From Lactiplantibacillus garii (GTDB lineage: Bacteria; Bacillota; Bacilli; Lactobacillales; Lactobacillaceae), in contig NZ_QWZQ01000037.1 in NCBI RefSeq assembly GCF_003885105.1, forward strand, positions 1-33,252: a DNA stretch of 33,252 bases, read 5' to 3'. Below are positions 1-7,267 of the stretch, in pieces; the first letter of the stretch is position 1; the number at the start of each line of letters is the position of its first letter. The notes below the pieces were generated by a model, which was not told the DNA's origin, did no database searches, and saw nothing but the letters and a program-made list of their open reading frames with translations. The translations under genes were made by a program, and so were the position numbers.

Positions 1-97
1 AAATTAGTATATTGTATGATTATTACATTTATGTGTAAATTTTATCCGTGTTTTATAGACAGCAGTCATACTTTTGGGTAAAAACAAATTACACTAT

Positions 98-661
98 TTA
101 CACTTTTGTGTCCGGATAGCCGGTGTGCGCCACGAGTTGCGAGTACGTCTCGTGCAGGGTGACCGCCGCCACCTTCCAGCCGAGTTTGAGGATTGGAATT
201 AAGCGCAGTGGATCTTCGACCGGAATCTTATGCTCGTGCGCGAACTTACAAATCGCCGGCAAAACTTCCATGTCGGAATTGGCAAAGTAGTAGTTCCCCG
301 CGTCGGTCAAAACGAAAATGGTTGCCCGAAACGCGTGCCGCGGGTCTAAGCCCTGGGTCACGTGCCACCGAATCGCCCCGATTTGAATGCGCCGGATGTC
401 CGTTAGCGGCATTTCACCGAGGTTGCGGCCCTCTGGCGACCACAAGATCACCTGACGCGGCGTTAATTCAACAATCGCGTACTTGCGACTCCGGGTCCCC
501 GATAAACGCCGCAACCAGTTGCGCTCCGGCTGCGGTTGCGGGTACTCCTGCCCCTGAATCTCAAAGTGAAACGGCACGATGCACTTTTGCGCCCGGTCGA
601 TCGCCCGGTAGTGCCCCGCAATCTGATGATTAGTAAATATTGATGCCATTGGTTTAAACAT
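98..661 (-). CDS. Hypothetical cytoplasmic protein, 188 aa
   Basis: I do not recognise a family. An ORF continues 27 codons further upstream, but I place the start at 661 because a good Shine-Dalgarno (GAGGGGAG) lies about 10 bases before that ATG. The protein has no signal peptide or membrane segment. Its N-terminal third is basic and rich in Arg, Pro and Gln. The rest alternates hydrophobic strands and includes a stretch with ATIFVLTDAGNYYFAN, which looks like a beta-rich PH-like or YcxB-like fold, but that is only an impression. It is the last gene of a minus-strand unit. The 97 bases beyond its stop are AT-rich and hold nothing else I can identify. Upstream lie a hairpin (751-793) and a cre-overlapped promoter near 1002-1031, so its expression could depend on read-through from there. 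Coding status is likely; function is unknown. Confidence 0.6.
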   Translation of the reverse strand: MFKPMASIFTNHQIAGHYRAIDRAQKCIVPFHFEIQGQEYPQPQPERNWLRRLSGTRSRKYAIVELTPRQVILWSPEGRNLGEMPLTDIRRIQIGAIRWHVTQGLDPRHAFRATIFVLTDAGNYYFANSDMEVLPAICKFAHEHKIPVEDPLRLIPILKLGWKVAAVTLHETYSQLVAHTGYPDTKV

Positions 662-750
662 AACGGTCACGCTCCCCTCACCGCCAGTATACGCTTTCAC
701 AACCGAAATAACAGTCATTTGGTCACGGCAGAATCCAGCCACTTGCGTCT

Positions 751-793
751 AAAAACGGCGACTAGTTACGTCCGTAACTTGGTCACCGTTTTT
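751..793 (-). terminator. Strong near-symmetrical hairpin terminator
   Basis: AAAAACGG pairs with CCGTTTTT, and the inner arms AGTTACG and CGTAACT pair around a two-base loop. Both strands end in a run of five T, so it could work in either direction. It would end a minus-strand transcript beginning near 995, or act as an attenuator before the gene at 98-661. Confidence 0.65.
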
Positions 794-996
794 AGCACTT
801 GCCAATTAGTCCTGATGTATGTGTCAAAATGCTTCACCGCGCTATGTGTGCTGCCGGGTTCCAAACTTGAACCCGACACCCCCAACTCAGAAAACTAAGG
901 GCTGGCTTGCCTGACGAAATCGGTTGGCTGCTAAAACTAGCGACCCCTTTTGACTTCCGAAAAATAGCTTTTTACGCCACGACCTACTTTGGTCTA
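751..996 (-). ncRNA. Candidate small RNA (about 245 nt) under CcpA control
   Basis: A well-formed minus-strand promoter at 1002-1031 would start RNA near 995, and the hairpin at 751-793 would end it, giving about 245 nt with no gene. The interval has no ORF with a ribosome binding site; a 38-codon frame opening at about 1004 overlaps the -10 box and cannot be the normal product. Visible hairpins include a perfect 7-bp stem (CGGGTTC/GAACCCG, 855-875), GACC-AAAGTA-GGTC near the 5' end, and a small GCTA/TAGC stem. It does not resemble tmRNA, 6S RNA, RNase P RNA, SRP RNA or a T-box. The alternative is a long attenuated leader of the gene at 98-661. Confidence 0.4.
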
Positions 997-1001
997 TGCC
1001 C

Positions 1002-1031
1002 ATTGTAACACCTTTGTTAACGCTTACACAA
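1002..1031 (-). promoter_or_regulatory. Minus-strand sigma-A promoter with extended -10
   Basis: The -35 box is TTGTGT (1026-1031), the spacer is 18 bases, and the -10 box is TACAAT (1002-1007) preceded by TG at the extended -10 position. It lies beyond the terminator of the gene at 1097-1540, so it should drive a separate transcript running toward 751. Confidence 0.55.
1015..1028 (-). promoter_or_regulatory. cre box (CcpA-binding site)
   Basis: TGTAAGCGTTAACA on the minus strand matches the cre consensus TGWAANCGNTNWCA at every defined position. It overlaps the -35 box and spacer of the promoter at 1002-1031, the classical position for repression by CcpA-HPr(Ser-P). Confidence 0.7.
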
Positions 1032-1056
1032 TCCCTCATTGTAAATTTTAACTCAA

Positions 1057-1085
1057 ATAAAAAAAGCCCACCCCGTAAGGTAAGC
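1057..1085 (-). terminator. Terminator of the DUF1149-like gene
   Basis: On the minus strand GCTTACC pairs with GGTGGGC (two G-U pairs) around a six-base loop, followed by seven T. It lies 12 bases after the stop codon of the gene at 1097-1540. Confidence 0.75.
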
Positions 1086-1096
1086 TTAAATTGAAA

Positions 1097-1540
1097 CTAG
1101 TCGTTGGGTTGGTTGGCCTGACTGTCGTCAAAATCGGCCGGCATGATGGCAAAGTTGCTGGCTTCCGTTGAAAGTAACGCGGCGTAGGCCCGGACCTTGG
1201 CGGATAAGGCCGGAATGATCGCCCCGTTTAAGTTATTCAACATTTCTTGTTCGTCGTCTTCCACCTTTTTATCAGCGGATTGACGTTCGATAATGCCGAC
1301 CATTTCACCACTTAGACGCACGATGGCAAAGACGGTGGCGGATAAGTCGTACATATCTTCCTTGTACGTGACGTCTAATTGGGCCTGAACCACATCGTCA
1401 CCGAACGTTTTTTTAACGTCGGGATTGGCCGGAGTGTAGCTGAATTGACCTTGGCCGGGTTCGTCCTTTGATTCGTCACGGTCGTAAACAATTTTGAAAT
1501 GTAAATCTTGAATGGCTGAGTTTAAAATTTCAATATTCAT
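1097..1540 (-). CDS. DUF1149-like protein (SecB-like fold)
   Basis: A 147-residue acidic protein without signal peptide or membrane segment. It alternates long amphipathic strands (around residues 45-85, with a VQAQLDVTYKEDMYDLSATV-type pattern and a GEMVGIIERQ strand) and ends in a helix. The order and length recall the DUF1149 family of lactobacilli and streptococci, which shares the SecB/YjfJ-like preprotein-binding fold. I rely on pattern only, so the name is tentative. The start at 1540 has a GGGAG ribosome binding site about 9 bases upstream. It is a single-gene unit with its own terminator, divergent from the small secreted peptide at 1740. Confidence 0.6.
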   Translation of the reverse strand: MNIEILNSAIQDLHFKIVYDRDESKDEPGQGQFSYTPANPDVKKTFGDDVVQAQLDVTYKEDMYDLSATVFAIVRLSGEMVGIIERQSADKKVEDDEQEMLNNLNGAIIPALSAKVRAYAALLSTEASNFAIMPADFDDSQANQPND

Positions 1541-1678
1541 GTACGGAAACTCCCTTTTTTATAGTACCTTCACCATAAAGGAAAACTGCTGAAAATACAA
1601 TCACAATTCGTCGCTTTCCGTGAATAATTTATCAATATTTGATTAACTTCGCGTAAAGGCGGCCCTTGCCGCCCATGG

Positions 1679-1707
1679 TTGACGAATGCCCGCCGAACCC
1701 GTAGACT
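1679..1707 (+). promoter_or_regulatory. Promoter of the small secreted peptide
   Basis: TTGACG (1679-1684) and TAGACT (1702-1707) are separated by 17 bases, 32 bases before the start codon at 1740. A GGCGGC/GCCGCC hairpin at 1658-1673 lies just upstream. Confidence 0.5.
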
Positions 1708-1739
1708 GGGTGAGTTAGGGAATTAGGAGGAGCTTTTAA

Positions 1740-1940
1740 ATGAAAAAACACCGATTAATCACCACGCTGGTTATTTTAAGTTTGGGGACCGGGCTACTCG
1801 CGGCTCCCGACATGACCGCCCAAGCGATGCGGGTCCGCGCGCCGCGCACCTTTTTACGTTGGCGTTTTCGGCGCCATTCCGTTAAAAAACACCGCGCGAA
1901 GGTCCACCGCCACCGGGTCCACACCCGGCACTACCGCTAA
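1740..1940 (+). CDS. Small secreted, highly cationic His/Arg-rich peptide
   Basis: The 66-residue product starts with a textbook signal peptide: Lys-Lys-His-Arg, a hydrophobic core up to about residue 22, and a likely cleavage after Ala-Gln-Ala (residues 27-29). The predicted mature part is 37 residues with 12 Arg, 3 Lys and 6 His and no Asp or Glu. It carries repeated basic blocks such as RWRFRRH and KKHRAKVHRHRVHTRHYR. An AGGAGGAG ribosome binding site, a promoter and a strong terminator surround it, so it is a real monocistronic gene. The function is not known to me. It could be a cell-wall or teichoic-acid binder, a metal binder or an antimicrobial peptide; no immunity or export gene is adjacent. 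Confidence 0.7.
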   Translation: MKKHRLITTLVILSLGTGLLAAPDMTAQAMRVRAPRTFLRWRFRRHSVKKHRAKVHRHRVHTRHYR

Positions 1941-1942
1941 TC

Positions 1943-1978
1943 AAAACGAGGCTGTGACAAAAGTCACGGCCTCGTTTT
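1943..1978 (+). terminator. Terminator of the small secreted peptide
   Basis: AAAACGAGGC and GCCTCGTTTT, then GTGAC and GTCAC, form a long perfect stem broken by one T-G mismatch, with an AAAA loop and a T4 tail. It starts 3 bases after the stop codon. Confidence 0.85.
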
Positions 1979-2122
1979 CATCTCCGAATAATTATTGTCG
2001 AAACGGGTTTCAAAAGTCAGCGGGTTCCGCTTAACCCCGTATGTCAAACAATCCAAGCCCAGGATTATTCGCCATACGCCGTTAATGCTCACCGGCTAAT
2101 CGACTTTTGGCACACGCTTTTT

Positions 2123-2986
2123 TTACTGTTTCGGTTGACGCTGATTTTGACGCCGCACACTGTCCGGCACGTTTTCCGCCAGTAAGTATTGCCGGATCAA
2201 CGCCACGATCTGCTTATTTTGTGGCAGATCCGAATGGGCGGTGTTGGCCCCGGTCACCGTGATTTCGGTAAAGTGTTTGACCTGGTTTTGATAGATGTAC
2301 TTCCCGTAGTTCACGCTGTTGGCCGGCACGGTCCCGTCACTGGAATAGTTTTCGGTCCCGGCAATCGAATAAACCGTTAACGACCGCGGCAGCCCGCTGC
2401 GATAGCGGTACAGCTCCTTAAACATGCTCGTTTTAGCGGTCGTACTGGTCGATTCCATGTTATACGGCGAGGCGATCGTCATTAGGCGGTCGATTTGTAC
2501 TTTCGGCGTTTCCTTGAGGTAACGTTCCAAAAATAGCGTCCAAATCAAACCACCGTTGGAATGGCCGAGGGCGTAAAAGTGGTTAAACCCGTACGTTTTG
2601 ACTAACGCCTTAAACGCCGTGTTCAACCAAACGGCCTGTTTATCAATGTTGGCCTTACCGTCCTTATTATTGGCAAACCCGATCACGATAAACGGCTCGT
2701 TATCCTTACGATCAATGCTGCCACTATACTTGATGGTCCCGTTAGTTTGGACCGTCAGTTTTAACACGCTGTGCTTTTTGGGCGTTTCTTTACCCAGTTC
2801 GGTGATCAGACTGTCAAACCGGTTCTGCGTCGCGCTGGAACCGGGGATCATAATGACCGGCGCCATCCGCGTACGCCCCGCGTTTTTCAACGTTTTAACG
2901 TTGGCCTTAGACCAGTTATAGGCCGGCCAGCAGACGCCCATTAAAACGAGCACGCCCACTAACCACTTCCACCAATTACGCTTCAT
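2123..2986 (-). CDS. DUF915-family membrane-anchored alpha/beta hydrolase, copy 1
   Basis: A 287-residue protein with one N-terminal membrane segment (about residues 8-24) and an extracytoplasmic alpha/beta-hydrolase domain of the DUF915 family. The nucleophile elbow is GHSNGG (Ser143), the acid is probably Asp217 in SSDGTVP, and the base His251 in AHSDLPQ; the oxyanion strand is MIPGSS (46-51). The substrate is unknown; the family is annotated as cell-surface hydrolases. I choose the ATG at 2986 because AGGGGG lies 9 bases upstream; a GTG at 2992 is too close to it. The gene overlaps the end of the upstream EIIC by 11 bases, so the two are translationally coupled. A closely similar hydrolase follows a similar EIIC at 12872-13765. 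Confidence 0.85.
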   Translation of the reverse strand: MKRNWWKWLVGVLVLMGVCWPAYNWSKANVKTLKNAGRTRMAPVIMIPGSSATQNRFDSLITELGKETPKKHSVLKLTVQTNGTIKYSGSIDRKDNEPFIVIGFANNKDGKANIDKQAVWLNTAFKALVKTYGFNHFYALGHSNGGLIWTLFLERYLKETPKVQIDRLMTIASPYNMESTSTTAKTSMFKELYRYRSGLPRSLTVYSIAGTENYSSDGTVPANSVNYGKYIYQNQVKHFTEITVTGANTAHSDLPQNKQIVALIRQYLLAENVPDSVRRQNQRQPKQ

Positions 2987-4304
2987 GGTCACGCGCCCCC
3001 TCTTCCGTCTGGTTCGCCAGCAACACGAACGGTAAATAAATCGCTGTGGCCACGGCTAAGTTCACTAAGCTGACGAGTAACGCCCGCCAGTCGCCCCCGG
3101 TCCCTAACCAGCCAATCAAAAAGCCCGGGGTCGTTCGGCCGACCGGATAAACGACCGGCGGCATCAGTTGCAGCTTTAACGCCGTCCAACTGATCAGCAT
3201 GCTGGCTACCGGTGCCAACAAGAACGGAATCGCCAAGAGCGGACTGTACGCGATCGGCAACCCCACTAACAACGGTTGGTTAAAGTTAAAAATGGCTGGC
3301 AGCCAGCTCGCCTTGGCGACCGCCCGGTAATTGCGGTTGCGCGACCGCCACAAAATGGCGATGACCAATGCTAAGGTCATCCCCGGACCGCCAACGTTGG
3401 CGAAACTATCGAAGACCGTGTGCAGCGTGATTGGATTGGGCGCGCCCCACGCGGAGCCGTGCTGCAGCGCGTACTGTAAATTTTGGACCGTGCTGACGGC
3501 GCTGTTACCGCTGTAATCCACGGGGCCAATGATCCCAATCAACCAGAAAACGTTGCTAAGCAGCGTCGTCCCCAACATGGCCGTTAGCACGGCGCCGGGG
3601 TTGCCAAACGGCAGCGCGAACACTTGGTAAAAGAGCCCGTTTAACCCGCGCTTGCTGACAAAACTGATCCCGTACCCCAGCCAGCTAAACAGGAGTAACC
3701 CGCTCACCAGCGGCAACCAGTTATTGCGGGCCCGGCGTAACAAGTGCCGCTGCGTTTCCACGGCTTGGTGGACGTGTGGCCGCCGCACCAGGTGGTTAAA
3801 AAGCCAACCGGTCACTAAGCCCACTAACAGGGCTAAAAAGATCCCCTGACTACCGAGGTTGGTTTCTAAAAACCGGGCCGCGTTTCCGGGACGGCCGTCA
3901 AAAAACGCGTAGTTAAAATTTAGCATGACAAAACTAACGGCAGCGCTCAAACCGGCCAACAGGTTGTCCCGTTGTGCTGAGCGGGCCACAAAGTTGGCGG
4001 CCGCAAACGCCGCAATGACCGCAATCAGCCCGTTAAGGCTCAGACTGAGCATGGTCGTATAGACCCCTAGTTGCTTAAACGCCGGTACCCAGTGACTGAG
4101 CCCGTAAATATGGTTGAAAAAGCCGTTTTTCTGAAAGCACACTTGGTTCATCAAACTAACGTACGCACCAATCAGAACAAACGGAAACAACAGGGTCAGC
4201 GTATCGCGTAAAGCGCGCCAATAGCGTTTACGTTCCACGACCCGTTCAAAGGTCAATAACCCGTTTTTGATTTTGTTAATGGTCGTCATCCCCCACCACT
4301 GCAT
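2976..4304 (-). CDS. Orphan PTS EIIC-like membrane protein (Lac/cellobiose type), copy 1
   Basis: A polytopic membrane protein of 442 residues with the layout of the lactose/cellobiose EIIC family: LLFPFVLIG after a basic N-terminus, then about ten hydrophobic segments, and the late GLPIAYSPLLAIPFLLAP and VVYPVGRTTPGFLIG signatures. In that family the GIHG histidine and the NEP glutamate touch the sugar (His250 and Glu334 of Bacillus cereus ChbC). Here they read GIIG (Ile259) and NQP (Gln343). No EIIA or EIIB gene is near. It overlaps the DUF915 hydrolase by 11 bases. An in-frame ATG at 4289 may be the true start, but its GGTGG is only 3 bases away, and neither start has an ideal ribosome binding site. 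Whether it still transports a sugar is doubtful. Confidence 0.8.
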   Translation of the reverse strand: MQWWGMTTINKIKNGLLTFERVVERKRYWRALRDTLTLLFPFVLIGAYVSLMNQVCFQKNGFFNHIYGLSHWVPAFKQLGVYTTMLSLSLNGLIAVIAAFAAANFVARSAQRDNLLAGLSAAVSFVMLNFNYAFFDGRPGNAARFLETNLGSQGIFLALLVGLVTGWLFNHLVRRPHVHQAVETQRHLLRRARNNWLPLVSGLLLFSWLGYGISFVSKRGLNGLFYQVFALPFGNPGAVLTAMLGTTLLSNVFWLIGIIGPVDYSGNSAVSTVQNLQYALQHGSAWGAPNPITLHTVFDSFANVGGPGMTLALVIAILWRSRNRNYRAVAKASWLPAIFNFNQPLLVGLPIAYSPLLAIPFLLAPVASMLISWTALKLQLMPPVVYPVGRTTPGFLIGWLGTGGDWRALLVSLVNLAVATAIYLPFVLLANQTEEGARDHEA

Positions 4305-4372
4305 TAATTATCTAAATCATACGCCAATGTTGCTTTCCTGCCTACCCGGACCACTTATCAAGTGCGTTTAAT

Positions 4373-4401
4373 TTTTCAGTCCCCCGCTTATCATTTATAA
4401 T
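4373..4401 (+). promoter_or_regulatory. Promoter of the universal stress protein gene
   Basis: TTTTCA (4373-4378), a 17-base spacer and a perfect TATAAT (4396-4401) lie 30 bases before the start codon at 4431. A small palindrome CACTT-ATC-AAGTG just upstream (4352-4364) could be an operator or a hairpin. Confidence 0.55.
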
Positions 4402-4430
4402 TATAGTAAATATAAATGGAGGTGGTTGTT

Positions 4431-4871
4431 ATGCCTAGTCGTTATACCCACGTTTTAGTTCCCGTTGATAGTTCCGACGCTGCTCAGGCCGCCTTTACCG
4501 AGGCCGTGAACATTGCGCAACGGCACCACGCCCAGTTGACCGCCCTCTACGTTGTGGACGACAGTGCCTACCACACGCCGGCCCTCGACCCGGTCTTGAC
4601 CGAGTTACTGGACGCGGAAGCCGCCCACGCGCGGGACGCCATGCGCCAACGTCAGCAGTTCGTCACCACCACCACGGTCCCGGACTTTAAAGCCGAGATC
4701 ACGTACGGCATTCCCAAACACACGATTGAAGACTACGCGAAGCAGCACGCCGACATTGACCTAATTGTCCTCGGCGCGACTGGCAAGGATTCACCCCAGC
4801 GCGTGGCGGTCGGCTCAACAACGAGTTACGTCGTCGACCACGCCCCGTGTAACGTCATCGTGATTCGTTAA
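4431..4871 (+). CDS. Universal stress protein, UspA family
   Basis: A 146-residue single-domain UspA protein. It begins with the usual strand HVLVPVDSS (residues 7-15) and ends with the ATP-binding signature G-x2-G-x9-G-S/T: Gly115, Gly118, Gly128 and Ser129 in GATGKDSPQRVAVGST. That places it in the nucleotide-binding branch of the family, cytoplasmic, typically induced by stress. An upstream in-frame ATG (4416) lies inside the ribosome binding site GGAGGTGG, so the ATG at 4431 is the start. It is monocistronic, with its own promoter and terminator. The role in this organism cannot be read from the context. Confidence 0.9.
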   Translation: MPSRYTHVLVPVDSSDAAQAAFTEAVNIAQRHHAQLTALYVVDDSAYHTPALDPVLTELLDAEAAHARDAMRQRQQFVTTTTVPDFKAEITYGIPKHTIEDYAKQHADIDLIVLGATGKDSPQRVAVGSTTSYVVDHAPCNVIVIR

Positions 4872-4883
4872 AGCCACTTCTTC

Positions 4884-4928
4884 AGCGTTGCGACGGCTAC
4901 CCTAGTTGGCAACCGGCGCAGCGCTTTT
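4884..4928 (+). terminator. Terminator of the universal stress protein gene
   Basis: AGCGTTGCG pairs with CGCAGCGCT (one U-G pair), with inner pairing GCTACC against GGCAAC-like sequence, then TTTT. It begins 12 bases after the stop codon. Confidence 0.65.
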
Positions 4929-5058
4929 ACTTATTATCAAAAACACCACCTAATTCTCATCAAAGTTTTAAGGCGGGTGCGCTCCGGGCATAGTATGATT
5001 AAGTTACCAATTAATTCCGGTAATTCACACGCTATCCGCACACTTTGGGGGACCCCGC

Positions 5059-5583
5059 ATGCGTCGAAAACAACCACGCTACTTAGGCTTACTGATCATT
5101 ATTATTGGACTGAGCATCTTGGCCCTGTCCTGGCTCTTCATCGGTTACGACAACTCCGATGCCAGTACCGGTAACCACCGGCTCTTTAAAACCGAACTCC
5201 ACCACGTCACGGTGACCGACCGGGGGGAGTGGCGGGTCAGCGGGACGACCGACGCCCCCGCCGGCTCTAAAATCGTGGCCCTCGGAACGACCGACGTGGC
5301 CTCGGTCGCCAGTTCACTCGCCAGCACCACCGACTGGGCCCGCGTCAACAACGGCCGCTTTACGGCCACCATCAACGCGTACAACGCCATCGACGGCCAC
5401 GACTACCACAATGGTCAGCGCGTCCCGGTCACGGTGGTGGCGGTGACCGACTACCAGCAGCGCCAGTACGACCTGCTTCCGGCCGGTTTACGTGACCAGT
5501 TGCAACAGTTTGCGCCCCACCAATTAAAGCTCACCGAACAACTCGCGCAATATTGCCGGGACGCCTACCACCAGTACGACTAA
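5059..5583 (+). CDS. Hypothetical membrane-anchored extracytoplasmic protein
   Basis: 174 residues. After a basic start (MRRKQPR) comes one hydrophobic segment at about residues 9-28, followed by a polar domain, so the bulk should lie outside the membrane. The outer part has a beta-rich first half with GEWRVSGTTDAPAGSKIVAL, reminiscent of Ig-like or bacterial carbohydrate-binding strands, and a C-terminal helix rich in Gln and Leu. I recognise no family. The start is supported by GGGGG 8 bases upstream. It sits alone between the universal stress protein and tRNA-Arg, followed by a bidirectional hairpin. Confidence 0.65.
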   Translation: MRRKQPRYLGLLIIIIGLSILALSWLFIGYDNSDASTGNHRLFKTELHHVTVTDRGEWRVSGTTDAPAGSKIVALGTTDVASVASSLASTTDWARVNNGRFTATINAYNAIDGHDYHNGQRVPVTVVAVTDYQQRQYDLLPAGLRDQLQQFAPHQLKLTEQLAQYCRDAYHQYD

Positions 5584-5703
5584 CCTCACTTATGAACCAT
5601 CCATTTTTAACTTATTAACTATAAAAGTTCGTGTACGTCCCCGGGTGCCTCTCGTGTACGTACAATTATTCATCTCAGTTATTCAACCATACTCAGAAAA
5701 CAA

Positions 5704-5745
5704 AAAGGACACAAAATGTTGTTTTACCAACGTTTTGTGTCCTTT
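5704..5745. terminator. Bidirectional terminator
   Basis: A long hairpin: AAAGGACACAAAA pairs with TTTTGTGTCCTTT, and inner GTTG pairs with CAAC. It separates the membrane protein gene on the plus strand from the tRNA-Arg/helicase unit on the minus strand, with T-runs usable by both. Confidence 0.8.
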
Positions 5746-5779
5746 ACTGTTATGACCATAATCGCAAATAGCGGTTCGA

Positions 5780-5852
5780 TGACCCCACCCGGACTCGAAC
5801 CGGGATCAACCGCTTAGGAGGCGGGTGCCCTATCCAGTTGTGCTATGGGGCC
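5780..5852 (-). tRNA. tRNA-Arg, anticodon CCU
   Basis: The minus strand folds into a cloverleaf: acceptor GGCCCCA with TGGGGTC, a D-arm with loop AACTGGATA, an anticodon stem around loop CTCCTAA (anticodon CCT, reading the rare AGG codon), and a perfect T-arm CCCGG-TTCGAGT-CCGGG. One mismatch is seen in the D-stem and one at the top of the anticodon stem. The CCA tail is not encoded after the discriminator A. It follows the DEAD-box helicase gene in the same direction, with a hairpin between them. Confidence 0.93.
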
Positions 5853-5857
5853 AAAGG

Positions 5858-5890
5858 AATGATCCGTAAAATATCATCTCACGGATCGTT
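5858..5890 (-). terminator. Hairpin between helicase gene and tRNA-Arg
   Basis: AATGATCCGT pairs with ACGGATCGTT (one G-U). On the minus strand it lies 16 bases after the helicase stop but ends in TTCCTTTGG rather than a clean T-run, so it may be a weak terminator or a processing hairpin upstream of the tRNA. Confidence 0.45.
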
Positions 5891-5905
5891 CAATTTGGCA
5901 ATTGC

Positions 5906-7255
5906 CTATTTACCAAAACGCTCGCGGTTCTTCTTCCGCATGCCCTTCTTCTTAGAGTGCTTGTTATGTCCCCTATGCTTCTTTAAAACCGTCTTTTCCG
6001 CCTTGACGGGTTTAACGAGTTGGTCCTTGGTCTCCGCGACCCGTTTAACCTTGTCGGGGTGCCCCGCACTGGTGACCCGGTGGCGGCCGTTTGCCGCTTC
6101 GCCGGCCTTATCCGGGTGGTCAAAGGTCAACGGCGGCACGCTGCGACTTGGTTTGGTATCCACGATTTGGTACCCGACCAAGTACCCCGGCTTGATGTCG
6201 TAATCGGTGGTCGCCATCAACTTCTTAAAATCACGAATATCGTGGTCGTCGCCCAGGGTCAAAACGACCCCGTCGGCCCCCATGCGGCCCGTGCGGCCAC
6301 TGCGGTGAATGTAAGTCGTGACGTCCTTCGGCAGCTGGTAGTTAATGACGGCGGGCAGCTCGGGCACGTCCAGTCCCCGGGCGGCGAGGTCGGTCGTGAG
6401 TAACAGTTCGACCTTGCCCTGCCGGAACAACCGGAGGGCCTTTTCCCGTTCGACTTGACGCTGGTTACTGGTCAACGCCACGTAGTTAACGTGTTGGTGG
6501 CGGAGTTGGAGCGCCACGTGCTGGAGTTCCTGCATTTTATTAAAAAATACCAGGGCGCGCAAACGGTCGACCCGGCTGAGCCGTTTTAATAAATCGACCC
6601 GGTGACGGTTACCGACTTCCATGGTCCGGTGACGAACAACGCCCTGGGTTTGATCAATCGCCCGCACGTCGATTTTCTCAACGTTTTGGCCGAACCAGCG
6701 GGGCAGTTCGTCTAAGATCTTGGTTTCCGTCGCGGAGAAGAAGCCTAACTGCAACGTTTCCGCGAAGGTGGCGTCCAAAATCTCCCGCACCTGGTCGAGG
6801 GTCTCGTCCGTCAAGAGTTCGTCGGCTTCGTCCACAATCATTAACTTCAAGTGGCCGAGTTTTAACTTCCCGTCGGCAATCAGGTTGGTAACCCGCCCCG
6901 GCGTCCCCACGATCACTTCGGGGTGTTTTTTCAATTTCTCGGTTTGGCGCTTGACGTTGGCCCCACCAGTGATGGCGAGCACCTTGACGTCCACCAACTG
7001 GGCCCAGTCGCGAACCACGTTGGTCGTCTGCATCGCCAGTTCTTGGGACGGCGCTAAGATCAATGCCTGGGTCCCTTCACCGGCCCGGACCATCTCCAGC
7101 ATGGGCCAGGTAAAGGCCAGCGTTTTCCCGGAGCCGGTCGGAGCTAGTCCTAAGACCGATTTTCCGGCCGCCATCGGTTCCGCGACCGCCGTTTGGATCG
7201 GTGAGGGCTCCGTGAACCCCTGGGCCGCAAACTTCGTTTTAAATACGTCTAACAT
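5906..7255 (-). CDS. cshB: DEAD-box ATP-dependent RNA helicase, CshB-like
   Basis: 449 residues carrying the DEAD-box motifs in order: Q-motif region PSPIQ (17-21), motif I APTGSGKT (38-45), Ib TPGR, II DEAD (142-145), III SAT (174-176), V ARGLDVP and VI HRSGRTGR (317-324). The tail (about 395-449) is strongly basic, ending in KKHRGHNKHSKKKGMRKKNR, as in helicases that act on ribosomal or structured mRNA. Length and single-domain tail fit CshB better than the longer CshA, so the symbol is likely but not certain. Such enzymes remodel RNA in ribosome assembly, decay and cold growth; a cold-shock protein gene lies 1.2 kb upstream. It follows the oxidoreductase gene by 12 bases and is probably in its operon. 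Confidence 0.9.
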   Translation of the reverse strand: MLDVFKTKFAAQGFTEPSPIQTAVAEPMAAGKSVLGLAPTGSGKTLAFTWPMLEMVRAGEGTQALILAPSQELAMQTTNVVRDWAQLVDVKVLAITGGANVKRQTEKLKKHPEVIVGTPGRVTNLIADGKLKLGHLKLMIVDEADELLTDETLDQVREILDATFAETLQLGFFSATETKILDELPRWFGQNVEKIDVRAIDQTQGVVRHRTMEVGNRHRVDLLKRLSRVDRLRALVFFNKMQELQHVALQLRHQHVNYVALTSNQRQVEREKALRLFRQGKVELLLTTDLAARGLDVPELPAVINYQLPKDVTTYIHRSGRTGRMGADGVVLTLGDDHDIRDFKKLMATTDYDIKPGYLVGYQIVDTKPSRSVPPLTFDHPDKAGEAANGRHRVTSAGHPDKVKRVAETKDQLVKPVKAEKTVLKKHRGHNKHSKKKGMRKKNRERFGK

Positions 7256-7267
7256 AGTGCCTCGTTT

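Noticed and set aside
193-633. Plus-strand ORF of 146 codons opposite the hypothetical gene at 98-661
   Set aside because: It has no ribosome binding site and a composition typical of an antisense shadow in GC-rich DNA; the minus-strand gene has a good start.
751-996. tmRNA, 6S RNA, RNase P RNA, SRP RNA or T-box leader
   Set aside because: None of the conserved elements of these RNAs (tag reading frame with tRNA-like ends, central bubble, conserved T-box GGTGG motif, SRP tetraloop) is present.
888-1004. 38-codon minus-strand ORF starting in the promoter at about 1004
   Set aside because: Its ATG overlaps the -10 box, so the start codon would not be in the RNA, and there is no ribosome binding site.
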